Shown here piece by piece: positions 37,426 to 46,590 of a DNA stretch of 64,000 bases. The stretch comes from Polaribacter sp. SA4-10 (GTDB lineage: Bacteria; Bacteroidota; Bacteroidia; Flavobacteriales; Flavobacteriaceae), in contig NZ_CP019331.1 in the NCBI RefSeq assembly GCF_002163835.1, forward strand, positions 3,359,573 through 3,423,572, given 5' to 3'. How positions within the stretch are numbered: the first letter of the stretch is position 1; each line of letters starts with the position of its first letter. A program made the translations under genes and the position numbers. Under the pieces are notes generated by a model that did no database searches, was not told the origin of the DNA, and saw only the letters and a program-made list of their open reading frames with translations.

Positions 37426-40323
37426 TTAAATTAATGCTTCTTTTAAAATAGTAATAGGGTGCTTTGCAATTCGTTTTGTCCCGTCAAAAATTTGATGCCT
37501 ACAACTTGTTCCTGCCGCAGCAATTTCTGTGTCTTCACTACAATTTCTAACTTTAGGAAATAAAGTATCTTCACCAACCTGCATACTAACTTCATAATGT
37601 TCTTTTTCATAACCAAAAGAACCAGCCATTCCACAACAACCAGTATTCATAATTGAGACATTATAGTTCTTAGGAATGTTTAACATTTGAAAACTTGAAT
37701 AAGTACCAGACAATGCTTTTTGATGGCAATGCCCATGAATTTTTAAAGTTTTAGATTTTGTTGTAAAAAGGGTTGTATCAATTTTTTCATTTTCTAATTC
37801 TTTTGCCAGAAACTCTTCAAAAGTAAAAGCATTTTTTGCAATTTTTTCTGCAGATAATTTATCATCAGCAAGTCTTAAATATTCATCTCTAAAAGTTAAA
37901 ATAGCTGATGGTTCAATTCCTACTAACGGAGTTTTATCAGTAATAATATCTTTAAAAATAGTAATATTATTATTACAAATTGCTTTCGCTTCTTTTAAAA
38001 ACCCTTTAGAAATATGGCTTCTTCCGCTTTCATCATGCGCAATATTTTTTACTTCATAACCTAGTTTTTCTAATAAAACTACTGCATCTTTTCCAATTTC
38101 TGTGTCGTAAAAATTCGTAAATTCATCATTAAACAAGTAAATAGCTTTTTTAGAAGATTTTGGTTGATGCTTTTTAAGCCAACTATCTAAAGTTTGTTTT
38201 GCTAATTTAGGTACTTTTCTCTCAACTGCAACTCCCATTACTTTTTTTGCTAATGTGGTATTTGTAAAGAAGTTTGTTATTGATGGAAATATACTTCCTA
38301 ATTTATTGTATTTAGCGTTATTAGCAAATAATGTACTTCTAAAAGAATACCCATTTGTTTCTTGATATTGATATAAAAATTCTGCTTTTAAAGCAGCAAC
38401 ATCTACATTACTGGGACATTCTGAAGCACACGCTTTACAACTTAAACATAAATCTAAAACTTCTTTTAATTCTTTAGAATCAAACTTATTTTTAGCTTCA
38501 TTATTTGTTAAAACATCACGCAACATATTGGCTCTTGCTCGTGTAGTATCTTTTTCGTTTTTTGTAGCTCTATAACTTGGGCACATGGTTCCGCCAGCAG
38601 AAGCCGGTTTTCTACAATCTCCAGAACCGTTGCATTTTTCAGCCAATTTTAAAATACCTTCACTATCAGAAAAATCTTGAATTGTTTTAATTATTGGTTC
38701 TTTTCTGTCAACCTCATATCGAAGACTTTTATCCATAGGAAAAGCATCCGTAATTTTTCCTTTGTTAAAAACGTTATTTGGATCAAAAGCTTTTTTAATT
38801 CTTCTTAATAGTTGATAGTTTTGTTCACCAATCATTAAAGGAATAAATTCTGCACGTACAATTCCATCTCCATGTTCTCCACTAAAAGAACCTTTGTACT
38901 TTTTAACCAGTTCTGCAGTTTCTGTGGTAATTTTTCTAAATAAAACTACGTCTTCCTTTTTCTTTAAATTTAAAATAGGACGTAAATGTAATTCTCCAGC
39001 TCCAGCATGTGCATAATACACAGCGCTTTGCTGATGTTTATCCATTATTTTGGTAAACTCTTCAATATAACTAGGTAGATCTTCTAGAGCAACTGCAGTA
39101 TCTTCTATACAAGCAACAGCTTTTTTATCACCAATCATATTTCCTAACAAACCTAAACCTGCTTTTCTTAAATAATGCACTTTTGGAATGTCATCTCCAT
39201 AAACTTTAGGGTGATGATACCCGAAATTATTTTTTTCTAAATCTGCAATTAAATTATCTGCCAAAACTTCTGCTTCTTCAATAGTATTTGCAGAAACTTC
39301 TAACATTAACACAGCTTCAGGATCTCCTTTTAAGAAGAACCTGTTTTTAGCAATTTCTCTGTTATTTTTTGTACAATCTAAAATGGTTTTATCCATCAAT
39401 TCACAATTATATAAATTGTGATTCATTGTTGTAACAGTAGCTTTTAAACTCTCATTTATACTTGTAAAATGAGAACAAACCATAATACTTTTCTGTGGAG
39501 GTAAAGGATCTAATTGTAGGGTGATATTTGTAGAAAAAGCTAATGTTCCCTCACTTCCAGAAAGAAATTTTGCAACATTAATTGTTGGTGCTGTTCCGCC
39601 AAACAAATCTGAAGTCAAAAATTCATCTACAGCATAGCCTGTATTTCTTCTATGAATTGTTGCTTTTGGAAATTGATCTATAATCTCTTTTTGTGCAGCT
39701 TCTGAAGAAAGTTCATCAAAAATAGTTTTATAAATTTTTCCTTCTAAAGTGTTTTCTCTTGCTTTTTGTTTGAATTCTTCTGATGAAATTTCTTTAAACG
39801 TAGCCAGTGTTCCATCACTTAAAATAGTATCTATACTTAACACTTTATCTCTGGTAACTCCATACCTGATTGATGTACTTCCTGAAGAATTATTACCAAC
39901 CATTCCTCCAATCATACATCGATTAGAAGTTGAGGTGTTTGGACCAAAAAATAATCCAAAAGGTTTTAGGAATAAATTTAATTCGTCTCTAATAATTCCA
40001 GCTTCTAATGTAATTATTTTTTCTTGCTCATCAAAAGAAACAATATTTGTAAAATGTTTAGAAACATCAACTACAATGCCATCTCCAACACATTGTCCTG
40101 CCAAAGAAGTTCCTGCAGTTCTAGGTATTAATGTTGTACTATTCTTGTTTGCAAAAGCAATTAATGCTTGTATATCTTTTACGTCTTTTGGATACGCAAC
40201 AGCCAAAGGTGTTTTTCTGTAAACAGAAGCATCTGTTGCATAAATTGTTTTGTGTAAATTATCAAAAAGGACATCACCAGAAAGTGAATCGTTTAAGATT
40301 TTTAAAGTAGCATTATCGATCAT
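37426..40323 (-). CDS. FAD-linked oxidase / D-lactate-2-hydroxyacid dehydrogenase fused to FeS and CCG domains (YdiJ type)
   Basis: A 965-aa fusion. An FAD_binding_4 domain (about 35-235; PRTAGTSLAGQCVGDGIVVD), a glycolate-oxidase C-terminal FAD domain (about 270-530; ending GSFSGEHGDGIVR), a cysteine block CNGSGDCRKP...GGTMCP (about 564-580), a 4Fe-4S motif CLSCKACASECP (about 628-640) and a CCG domain (CHQKALSG at about 863, GCCGMAGSFG at about 893). This is the YdiJ / Dld-II layout: oxidation of D-2-hydroxyacids (D-lactate, D-2-hydroxyglutarate) with electrons passed through FeS centres to the quinone pool. It is monocistronic. Confidence 0.9.
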   Translation of the reverse strand: MIDNATLKILNDSLSGDVLFDNLHKTIYATDASVYRKTPLAVAYPKDVKDIQALIAFANKNSTTLIPRTAGTSLAGQCVGDGIVVDVSKHFTNIVSFDEQEKIITLEAGIIRDELNLFLKPFGLFFGPNTSTSNRCMIGGMVGNNSSGSTSIRYGVTRDKVLSIDTILSDGTLATFKEISSEEFKQKARENTLEGKIYKTIFDELSSEAAQKEIIDQFPKATIHRRNTGYAVDEFLTSDLFGGTAPTINVAKFLSGSEGTLAFSTNITLQLDPLPPQKSIMVCSHFTSINESLKATVTTMNHNLYNCELMDKTILDCTKNNREIAKNRFFLKGDPEAVLMLEVSANTIEEAEVLADNLIADLEKNNFGYHHPKVYGDDIPKVHYLRKAGLGLLGNMIGDKKAVACIEDTAVALEDLPSYIEEFTKIMDKHQQSAVYYAHAGAGELHLRPILNLKKKEDVVLFRKITTETAELVKKYKGSFSGEHGDGIVRAEFIPLMIGEQNYQLLRRIKKAFDPNNVFNKGKITDAFPMDKSLRYEVDRKEPIIKTIQDFSDSEGILKLAEKCNGSGDCRKPASAGGTMCPSYRATKNEKDTTRARANMLRDVLTNNEAKNKFDSKELKEVLDLCLSCKACASECPSNVDVAALKAEFLYQYQETNGYSFRSTLFANNAKYNKLGSIFPSITNFFTNTTLAKKVMGVAVERKVPKLAKQTLDSWLKKHQPKSSKKAIYLFNDEFTNFYDTEIGKDAVVLLEKLGYEVKNIAHDESGRSHISKGFLKEAKAICNNNITIFKDIITDKTPLVGIEPSAILTFRDEYLRLADDKLSAEKIAKNAFTFEEFLAKELENEKIDTTLFTTKSKTLKIHGHCHQKALSGTYSSFQMLNIPKNYNVSIMNTGCCGMAGSFGYEKEHYEVSMQVGEDTLFPKVRNCSEDTEIAAAGTSCRHQIFDGTKRIAKHPITILKEALI

Positions 40324-40647
40324 TATTTACAATTGAATATGGACGTCTTTCTAACTACAAATATCTTAATAATTATTTTGAAAACTAGCTAATCAAGACT
40401 GTAATCTTAAGTTTTATGAGTTCTGTTGTTTATCCGTTTAGAATGGTGCTTTTTTTAATTTTTATGTATTTTTTTTATAAAAACAGTTCCTTTTTCTCAG
40501 TTTTAGTTTTCCTCTATTTAAAATTATAAGTTCAAACTTAAAAAGTTTGTATTTATAATTTTTGAGCATTTTTTTACTTGATCAAGTAAATTTTTCTAAA
40601 GCTTTGTCTACTGGCGTATTTTGCAATCTAATTTTTATCGTTATTAG
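40324..40647. other. Intergenic, no gene seen
   Basis: 324 bp of AT-rich sequence between the start of the YdiJ-type gene and the stop of the Lrp gene. It must hold the YdiJ promoter, but I see no clear TAnnTTTG box, repeat or RNA. Confidence 0.5.
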
Positions 40648-41106
40648 TTATTTAAACGGAATATTTCTTTTAAAGCCACTATCAAAACAAAGAAAACTGT
40701 CTGTGCCGGCAACTCCATTTATTAAGTGGACTTGCTCGTATAAAACTTCACGAAGATGTTCATTGTCTTTTGCGAAGATTAATATAAAGATGGCATAATT
40801 ACCAGAAACATAATTACACTCAACAATTTCTTCTATTTTTGTAAGCTCTTCCATAACAGATTTCGCAAAACGAGCTTCACGAAGTCTAATTCCTGAGTAA
40901 GATTTAGTTTTGTAACCGAGCTTTTTTTCATCAAAAATAAATTTGGCATCCATGATAATACCTGCTTCATGTAATTTTTTAATACGCTGATGTACTAGGG
41001 AATTAGAAATTTTTAATTCTTCGGCGATTTGTGAGTATGCTTTTCTTGCATCTGACTGTAATTTTAATAAAATCTGTTTATCTATATAATCAATTTGACC
41101 TTCCAT
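40648..41106 (-). CDS. Lrp/AsnC-family transcriptional regulator
   Basis: A 152-aa regulator. The N-terminal HTH (DYIDKQILLKLQSDARKAYS, then ISNSLVHQRIKKLHEAGII) is followed by an AsnC ligand-binding ferredoxin-like domain (about 65-150; GNYAIFILIFAKDNEHL). The family responds to amino acids. It is divergent from a DUF1338 (2-oxoadipate dioxygenase-like) gene 153 bp away, which suggests amino-acid-dependent, perhaps lysine-dependent, control. This is inference. Confidence 0.93.
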   Translation of the reverse strand: MEGQIDYIDKQILLKLQSDARKAYSQIAEELKISNSLVHQRIKKLHEAGIIMDAKFIFDEKKLGYKTKSYSGIRLREARFAKSVMEELTKIEEIVECNYVSGNYAIFILIFAKDNEHLREVLYEQVHLINGVAGTDSFLCFDSGFKRNIPFK

Positions 41107-41234
41107 CCTACAAGTGTAGTGTTAAATAATATCAAATTGACATTAATAGCGTTTATAATGATTTAATTAATTAAAAATGAATTATTTTATAATAAATTCA
41201 ATTATTATGTGCTTCTAAATAAACTAAATTGGTT

Positions 41235-41242
41235 TATTTTTG
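41235..41242 (+). promoter_or_regulatory. -7 promoter element of the DUF1338 gene
   Basis: TATTTTTG followed by C is a perfect TAnnTTTG(C) box, 17 bp before the ATG at 41260. The 150-bp region shared with the divergent Lrp gene is very AT-rich. Confidence 0.5.
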
Positions 41243-41259
41243 CAAAAAAAAAAGTATAA

Positions 41260-42066
41260 ATGTCATTAGTACAAATATTCGAAAAACTTTGGAAGGAATA
41301 CGCAGAAAGAACTCCTTCTGCACTTAAGATTAAGGACTTATTTATAAACGAAGGAAATGAGGTTTTTAATGATCATGTAGCTATTAGAACTTTTGATGAT
41401 AAACGCATAAATATTGAAGTTTTAGCAACTCCGTTTTTAGAAGCTGGTTATGTAGAATGTGGTGATTATCATTTTGAAAAAAAGAAATTATATGCCAAAC
41501 ATTATGAGCATTCAACTGATAAAAATGCACCAAGAGTTTTTATAAGTCAGTTATTAATCAAAGAGTTTTCTGAGGAGCTGCAAGCAATTGTAAAAAACAT
41601 GATTGATGCCATTTCACTTGAAGATTTAAATTCTTCTGAATTGATTTTTAAAGGACGTTTGTGGGAACAACCTTCTTTTGAGTTGTATGAAAAATTACAG
41701 GCAGAAACTGAGTATGCAGCTTGGATGTATGTAAATGGATTCTGTGCAAATCATTTTACTGTAGATGTTAATAAGTTAGATAACTTTGACTCTCTGCAAC
41801 AAGTAAACGAATTCTTAAAAGAAAACGGGTTTATGATGAATACATCTGGTGGAGAAATTAAAGGAACTCCTATAGAAATGTTAGAGCAGTCTAGTATTTT
41901 AGCAGATAAAATTTCGGTTGAATTTTTAGAAGTAACAAAAGAAATTACTTCTTGTTATTATGAATTTGCATTCCGTCATCCAATGAATAATGGAGACTTA
42001 TATTCTGGTTTTATTGCAGGGTCTGCTGATAAAATTTTTGAAAGTACTGATATGATATTATCATAA
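41260..42066 (+). CDS. DUF1338 protein, 2-oxoadipate dioxygenase/decarboxylase-like (HglS family)
   Basis: A 268-aa protein of the DUF1338 family, whose characterised member HglS converts 2-oxoadipate to 2-hydroxyglutarate with a vicinal-oxygen-chelate-like fold and Fe(II). Visible candidates for metal ligands are His39 in FNDHVAIRTFDD, the His in VNGFCANHFTVDV and an acidic residue in ASSCYYEFAF-like sequence near the C terminus (here CYYEFAFRH). The family arginine lies in AIRTF. It is shorter than HglS proper. With its Lrp neighbour, a role in lysine or other amino-acid breakdown is plausible. Confidence 0.85.
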   Translation: MSLVQIFEKLWKEYAERTPSALKIKDLFINEGNEVFNDHVAIRTFDDKRINIEVLATPFLEAGYVECGDYHFEKKKLYAKHYEHSTDKNAPRVFISQLLIKEFSEELQAIVKNMIDAISLEDLNSSELIFKGRLWEQPSFELYEKLQAETEYAAWMYVNGFCANHFTVDVNKLDNFDSLQQVNEFLKENGFMMNTSGGEIKGTPIEMLEQSSILADKISVEFLEVTKEITSCYYEFAFRHPMNNGDLYSGFIAGSADKIFESTDMILS

Positions 42067-42151
42067 AAAGAAGTCTTTATATATTAAAATCAACATCCTC
42101 GTGTTACTTTATCGGGGATAGTTGATCTAGTTTTTTTCTACAAAAATAAAA

Positions 42152-42527
42152 TCACATTACAATATCATTTTTGAAAATGTACGGTTTAGAAATATCTTTG
42201 TCATCAATTAACTGACGTATATCTATTTCAATCCCTCTACTTAGATCGTTTATTGGCAAAGCGTTCGTACCACTTTTAAAGGGGTTTTGGTGTTTTATTC
42301 AATTTTTTCTATGGTATGAATAACCTTTATTCATCAACTCTTTTAGATGTTTAGATTGTATTCCTACAAGTTGGGATGGTTTGTTGCCTTTTGCAAAAAA
42401 AAGCTTTAAATTGTTTTGAAAATTCATGGTTTTATAGCTGTTTTAAGCCAGTAATATCTAATAAAGTAATAGGAATTGTGCCCATTAATAGGAATAATAA
42501 TACTTCTCTTTTGGACCGTTTTAGCAT
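42152..42527 (-). pseudogene. Decayed minus-strand coding segments of unknown family
   Basis: Three open stretches follow each other on the minus strand. The first is MLKRSKREVLLFLLMGTIPI to GLKQL (42527-42432), a membrane-like segment. Four bases later comes MNFQNNLKLFFAKGNKPSQL with VGIQSKHLKELMNKGYSYH (42427-42299). Then, in another frame, SGTNALPINDLSRGIEIDIR and QLIDDKDISKPYIFKNDIVM end at a TGA at 42152. Composition and segment order look coding, but I cannot name a family, and the two stops plus a frame change suggest decay. The rest of 42067-42600 shows nothing else. Confidence 0.35.
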
Positions 42528-42607
42528 TTTTTTTATAGGGATATTTTTTGTTTTACATAAACTTTTAAATCAATGTTAAAGAACCAAGGATAACCTTTTT
42601 GAATTCC

Positions 42608-42615
42608 TATATTTG
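42608..42615 (+). promoter_or_regulatory. -7 promoter element of the M14 peptidase gene
   Basis: TATATTTG, a perfect TAnnTTTG box, 25 bp before the ATG at 42641. No clear -33 TTTG at the usual distance. Confidence 0.45.
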
Positions 42616-42640
42616 TTAGATAATCAAACTATTACTTCCT

Positions 42641-45133
42641 ATGAAAAAACTAATTGTACTTTTTTTATTACTCTCTATTTCTATATCAGCTCAGAAAGTT
42701 GATCTATCTTATTACCTACCAAGTGAAGTTTACAATTCAAGTATTCCAACACCAGAAAGTGTAATTGGTCATGAAGTGGGTGAGTGGCACATAACACATG
42801 ACAAGTTGGTAGAATATATGAAAGCTTTAGCAAAAGCTTCTGATAGAATTTCTATAGAGAATAGAGGAACTACTTTTGAAGGAAGACCATTGTTATTGTT
42901 AACAATTACATCGCCAGAAAATCATCAGAATTTAGAAAACATTAGAAATAAACATATAGAAGCTACAGATAATTCATCTGTTGATATTTCAAATGATCCA
43001 ATTGTTGTGTATCAAGGATTTTCAATTCATGGAAATGAACCAAGTGGTTCTAATGCGGCTTTAGCGGTGGCGTATTATTTAGCTGCTTCTAATAGAATTG
43101 ATGACGTTTTAAAGAACACCGTTGTTTTATTTGATCCTTCTTTTAATCCAGATGGGTTGCAACGTTTTGCATATTGGGCAAATACAAATAGGAGTAAAAA
43201 TATTAATCCAGATCCTAACGATAGAGAATACAGAGAGGTTTGGCCAAGAGGAAGAACAAATCATTATTGGTTTGATATGAATAGAGATTGGTTGCCAGTT
43301 CAGTTACCAGAAAGTAAGGTGAGAATTGCTACTTTTCATAAATGGTTGCCAAATATTTTAACAGATCATCATGAAATGGGAAGTAATTCTTCTTTCTTTT
43401 TTCAGCCAGGAATTCCAAGTAGAACACATCCTTTAACTCCAAAAATGAATCAGGAGTTAACAAGAGAAATAGGAACATATCATGCAAAAGCATTAGATAA
43501 AATAGGCTCTTTATACTACTCTGAAGAGAGTTTTGATGATTTTTACTATGGTAAAGGTTCTACATTTCCAGATATTAATGGAAGTATTGGTATTTTGTTT
43601 GAACAAGGAAGTTCTAGAGGTCATGCACAAGAAACTGTAAATGGAGTTTTAACGTTTCCATTTACAATAAGAAATCAGTTTACAGCTGCATTATCAACGA
43701 TAGAAGCAGCTAATAAAATGCGAACTAAAATCTTAAAATATCAACAAGATTTTTATAAAAATTCTAGAGACGCAGAAACTAAAAAAGCAATTGTTTTTGG
43801 TGACGAAAAAGATGCCGCAAAAAGTTATCATTTGGCTGAAGTTTTAAAACGTCATCAAATTAAAATACACGAATTAAAAGCTAATTTTTCTTCAAACGGA
43901 AAAAACTTTAAAAAAGGATATAGTTATGTAGTGCCAATGGATCAGAAAAATCAACGATTGGTAAAAGCGATGTTTGATGTAAGAACAAAATTTCAAGATA
44001 GTTTGTTTTATGATGTTTCTGCTTGGACTTTTAATTATTCTTTTGGAGTAGATTTAGCTGAAAATATATCATTAAATAAAGCAGGAAAAGAGATTGTAGA
44101 TTTACAAATGAAACAGGGAAATGTTTCATTTAATAGTAGCAATGGTTATTTAATGTCTTGGAATGAATATTACACACCAAAGGCTTTAAATAAGATTTTA
44201 AATAAAGGGATTAGGGCTAAAGTTTCAATGAAAAACTTTAAAAATGGAGGAAATAGTTATGATTACGGAACTATTTTTATTCCGGTTCAAAATCAGAAAT
44301 TAGATCAATTAGAATTGTACCAGTTTTTAAGTAAAGTTGCGAAAGAAAATCATTTAAATATTAACGGAGTTTCTACAGGATTAAATGACGGAATAGATTT
44401 AGGTTCTAACAATTTTAGTAATATTAAACCACAGAAAGTTGCTATTTTGGTTGGTGGAAATATGGCTAGTAGTGATGCTGGTGAAGTTTGGCATTTGTTA
44501 GATCAGCGCTTTGATATGAAATTAACAAAATTAGACATGTCTTATGTTTCAAGAGTTAATTTGAGTAAGTACACAACTATTATTGTTCCTAACAGTTACT
44601 CTTTTTTTGATAAAGCTATTGAAGAGAAATTAAAAACTTGGGTTAAAAATGGTGGAACTTTAATTGGGTATAGAAATACAGTAAAATGGCTGTCTAGCAA
44701 AAAATTTATCGACTTAGAATTTAATAAAACTAAAATAGATACAATAGAGAGTGTATCTTTTGAAAATAAATCCTTAAAATCTGGAGCACAAGTTATTGGA
44801 GGAGCAATTTTTGAAGCGAAAATAGATCGTTCTCATCCAATTAATTTTGGGTACAAAAATGATAAGTTGGCATTATTTAGAAATACAACAGTTTTTATAA
44901 AAGCAGATAAAAAGAGTTTTAACAACCCTATACAATATACAAGTAATCCATTATTGAGTGGGTATATTTCTAAGGAAAACATGAAGGAACTAAAAAATAC
45001 AGTTCCGTTTAAAGTGCAACGTTTAGGAAAAGGAAAAGTAATTGTTTTTACTGATAATACAAACTTCAGGGCTTTTTGGTACGGAACCAATAAGTTAATG
45101 ATGAACGCTATCTTCTTTGGGGATAAAATGTAG
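42641..45133 (+). CDS. Secreted M14-family zinc carboxypeptidase with C-terminal glutamine-amidotransferase-like domain
   Basis: An 830-aa exported metallopeptidase with signal peptide MKKLIVLFLLLSISISAQ. The peptidase domain spans about 40-350: zinc ligands His129 and Glu132 in FSIHGNEPSG, a further His in LTDHHEMGSN (about 242) and a candidate catalytic Glu in ILFEQGSSRG (about 319). The C-terminal half contains a class I glutamine-amidotransferase-like fold (VAILVGGNMASSDAGEVWHL, then TIIVPNSYSFFD), a pairing known in Bacteroidetes M14 peptidases. Likely role: degradation of peptides outside the cytoplasmic membrane. Monocistronic. Confidence 0.9.
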   Translation: MKKLIVLFLLLSISISAQKVDLSYYLPSEVYNSSIPTPESVIGHEVGEWHITHDKLVEYMKALAKASDRISIENRGTTFEGRPLLLLTITSPENHQNLENIRNKHIEATDNSSVDISNDPIVVYQGFSIHGNEPSGSNAALAVAYYLAASNRIDDVLKNTVVLFDPSFNPDGLQRFAYWANTNRSKNINPDPNDREYREVWPRGRTNHYWFDMNRDWLPVQLPESKVRIATFHKWLPNILTDHHEMGSNSSFFFQPGIPSRTHPLTPKMNQELTREIGTYHAKALDKIGSLYYSEESFDDFYYGKGSTFPDINGSIGILFEQGSSRGHAQETVNGVLTFPFTIRNQFTAALSTIEAANKMRTKILKYQQDFYKNSRDAETKKAIVFGDEKDAAKSYHLAEVLKRHQIKIHELKANFSSNGKNFKKGYSYVVPMDQKNQRLVKAMFDVRTKFQDSLFYDVSAWTFNYSFGVDLAENISLNKAGKEIVDLQMKQGNVSFNSSNGYLMSWNEYYTPKALNKILNKGIRAKVSMKNFKNGGNSYDYGTIFIPVQNQKLDQLELYQFLSKVAKENHLNINGVSTGLNDGIDLGSNNFSNIKPQKVAILVGGNMASSDAGEVWHLLDQRFDMKLTKLDMSYVSRVNLSKYTTIIVPNSYSFFDKAIEEKLKTWVKNGGTLIGYRNTVKWLSSKKFIDLEFNKTKIDTIESVSFENKSLKSGAQVIGGAIFEAKIDRSHPINFGYKNDKLALFRNTTVFIKADKKSFNNPIQYTSNPLLSGYISKENMKELKNTVPFKVQRLGKGKVIVFTDNTNFRAFWYGTNKLMMNAIFFGDKM

Positions 45134-45151
45134 GGTTTAGTTTTAAATTTT

Positions 45152-45205
45152 CAAAGGTTCAAAGGTGAAGAATTAATGTTTATCGTTTTGAACCTTTGTA
45201 TCTTT
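45152..45205 (+). terminator. Terminator after the M14 peptidase gene
   Basis: CAAAGGTTCAAA (45152-45163) pairs perfectly with TTTGAACCTTTG (45187-45198) around a 23-nt loop, followed by TATC and seven T. Confidence 0.75.
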
Positions 45206-45269
45206 TTTTAAGAGTTGTAACAAATTTAATAGTTAAACGTCTTATTTGTATAACCAATTAATTATTTAA

Positions 45270-45428
45270 ATGAGTTTTTTTAGAGTTTTATTTGCTATCA
45301 TTTTTCCACCACTTTCTGTTATAGATAAAGGTTGTGGTTCTTTTTTTATTATTTTCTTACTTACACTTTGTGGATGGATTCCTGGAGTAATAGGAGCGTT
45401 AGTAATTTTAAATAATCCTAAGAATTAA
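45270..45428 (+). CDS. Pmp3/YqaE-family small hydrophobic membrane protein
   Basis: A 52-aa protein, MSFFRVLFAIIFPPLSVIDK then GCGSFFIIFLLTLCGWIPGV and a short tail. It is a near-textbook Pmp3 protein (UPF0057): FPPL, the DKGCG turn, LTLCGWIPGVI, and two membrane helices. Members affect membrane potential and salt or cold tolerance. Its stop codon overlaps the stop end of the convergent csaA gene by 4 bp. It is too short for most ORF callers, but both family motif and length are complete. Confidence 0.93.
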   Translation: MSFFRVLFAIIFPPLSVIDKGCGSFFIIFLLTLCGWIPGVIGALVILNNPKN

Positions 45429-45763
45429 GAAACCTGCTCACCATTTTTAGTAGGCTTAGAAGCTTGTAATAAAACTACGTTTCCATCAGTATTGTATACA
45501 CCTAAAATTAAACACTGACTCATAAAATTCGCAATTTGTCTCGATTTAAAGTTTACAATTGCAGTTACTTGTCTGTTTAACAATTCCTCCTTTGAGTATA
45601 AGTCGGTAATTTGTGCGCTCGATTTTTTTGTCCCTAAATCTCCAAAATCAATAATTAATTGATATGCTGGTTTTCTTGCTTTTGGAAAATCATTTACTTC
45701 TATAATGGTTCCAACTCTAATATCAACCTTTAAAAAGTCTTCGAAAGTAATTTCTTCTGTCAT
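45425..45763 (-). CDS. csaA: CsaA-type tRNA-binding-domain protein (putative export chaperone)
   Basis: A 112-aa stand-alone EMAP/tRNA_bind OB-fold. FEDFLKVDIRVGTIIEVNDF, KARKPAYQLIIDFG, then SSAQITDLYS and the C-terminal GVYNTDGNVVLLQ are the CsaA signature. CsaA binds tRNA and has chaperone activity linked to SecA in Bacillus. It lies 2 bp downstream of the Mpo1-like gene and is convergent with pmp3. Confidence 0.92.
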   Translation of the reverse strand: MTEEITFEDFLKVDIRVGTIIEVNDFPKARKPAYQLIIDFGDLGTKKSSAQITDLYSKEELLNRQVTAIVNFKSRQIANFMSQCLILGVYNTDGNVVLLQASKPTKNGEQVS

Positions 45764-45765
45764 AA

Positions 45766-46233
45766 TTATGTCTTCTTAGTCCCTAATTTTTTAATCACCC
45801 AAAGAGGGCCAATCAATAAAAATTGTAAATCTTTAATAAAAGAAGGTTTTTTACCTTCTACTTTATGTCCGTAAAACTGACCAATCCAAGCAAATACAAA
45901 AATTAAAATAGAAATAATGGCTAAGTTTCCATTTTTACTAATCCAATAATTTCCAATAATAGACACTGCTGTAAAAAGAAACATTTCTATAAAATGCCAA
46001 AAACCTAAACGTAAATAAAAGATTAGCATGATTACAGCAACAACGGTTGCCCAATTTTCTAAAAACGGATTGTAAATACCAAAAAAGTTTTCTAAAAACT
46101 CAGTAGGAATGCTCATAAGCAAGCCAATTACACTAAAAAATATAGCAGGAACGCAGATAAAATGAATTAATATATTGGTTTCGTTTTTATGACTTACAGC
46201 ATACTCATCAAACCATTGTTGTGCAGTTTTCAT
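45766..46233 (-). CDS. Mpo1-like (DUF962) membrane protein
   Basis: A 155-aa protein with about four membrane helices. SHKNETNILIHFICVPAIFF and WIGQFYGHKVEGKKPS are the conserved His-containing ends of DUF962. The yeast member Mpo1 is an Fe(II) dioxygenase that shortens 2-hydroxy fatty acids. The last stretch (FIKDLQFLLIGPLWVIKKLG) is also family-typical. It is operonic with csaA (2-bp gap). The bacterial substrate is unknown. Confidence 0.9.
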   Translation of the reverse strand: MKTAQQWFDEYAVSHKNETNILIHFICVPAIFFSVIGLLMSIPTEFLENFFGIYNPFLENWATVVAVIMLIFYLRLGFWHFIEMFLFTAVSIIGNYWISKNGNLAIISILIFVFAWIGQFYGHKVEGKKPSFIKDLQFLLIGPLWVIKKLGTKKT

Positions 46234-46300
46234 CTTTAATAAAATTAGAGTTTAAAAATAGGTCTTTTAAATTAAAAAACTCCAAAATGAATTTTAGAAC

Positions 46301-46450
46301 TTATTTCCAGTTTTTACGAATCATTAATTGCGCTATATGTGCAAAATGATGATTGCAGTGCCAAGCATAAATTTCTACATTTTCTTTTTTGTTACTATTA
46401 TCAGGAATATTAGGAGATCTTATTGTATGTTTTTGTTGCTCTAAAGTCAT
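46301..46450 (-). pseudogene. C-terminal fragment of a DinB/YfiT-like metal-dependent hydrolase
   Basis: A 49-codon minus-strand frame starts MTLEQQKHTIRSPNIP and ends YAWHCNHHFAHIAQLMIRKN before the stop. The HxxHHFAHI block and ending match the C terminus of YfiT/DinB_2 enzymes (bacillithiol-transferase superfamily), which need a further N-terminal His and ~120 residues. Upstream in the same frame, past a stop, are only YRKLLFLDFDNGNADTILRE and unrelated sequence. It is therefore a truncated remnant. Confidence 0.65.
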
Positions 46451-46590
46451 TTACTCTTTTTTAATTTCTCGTAATATTGTATCAGCATTTCCATTATCGA
46501 AATCTAAGAATAATAATTTTCTGTAATTTATATTGTTAATTTAAACTATTCATTATAATAAATTTAAAGGCAATATTTATTAAAAAACAA

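Noticed and set aside
42376..42579. 67-aa plus-strand ORF before the M14 peptidase
   Set aside because: It is the antisense of more protein-like minus-strand segments and has no recognisable features.
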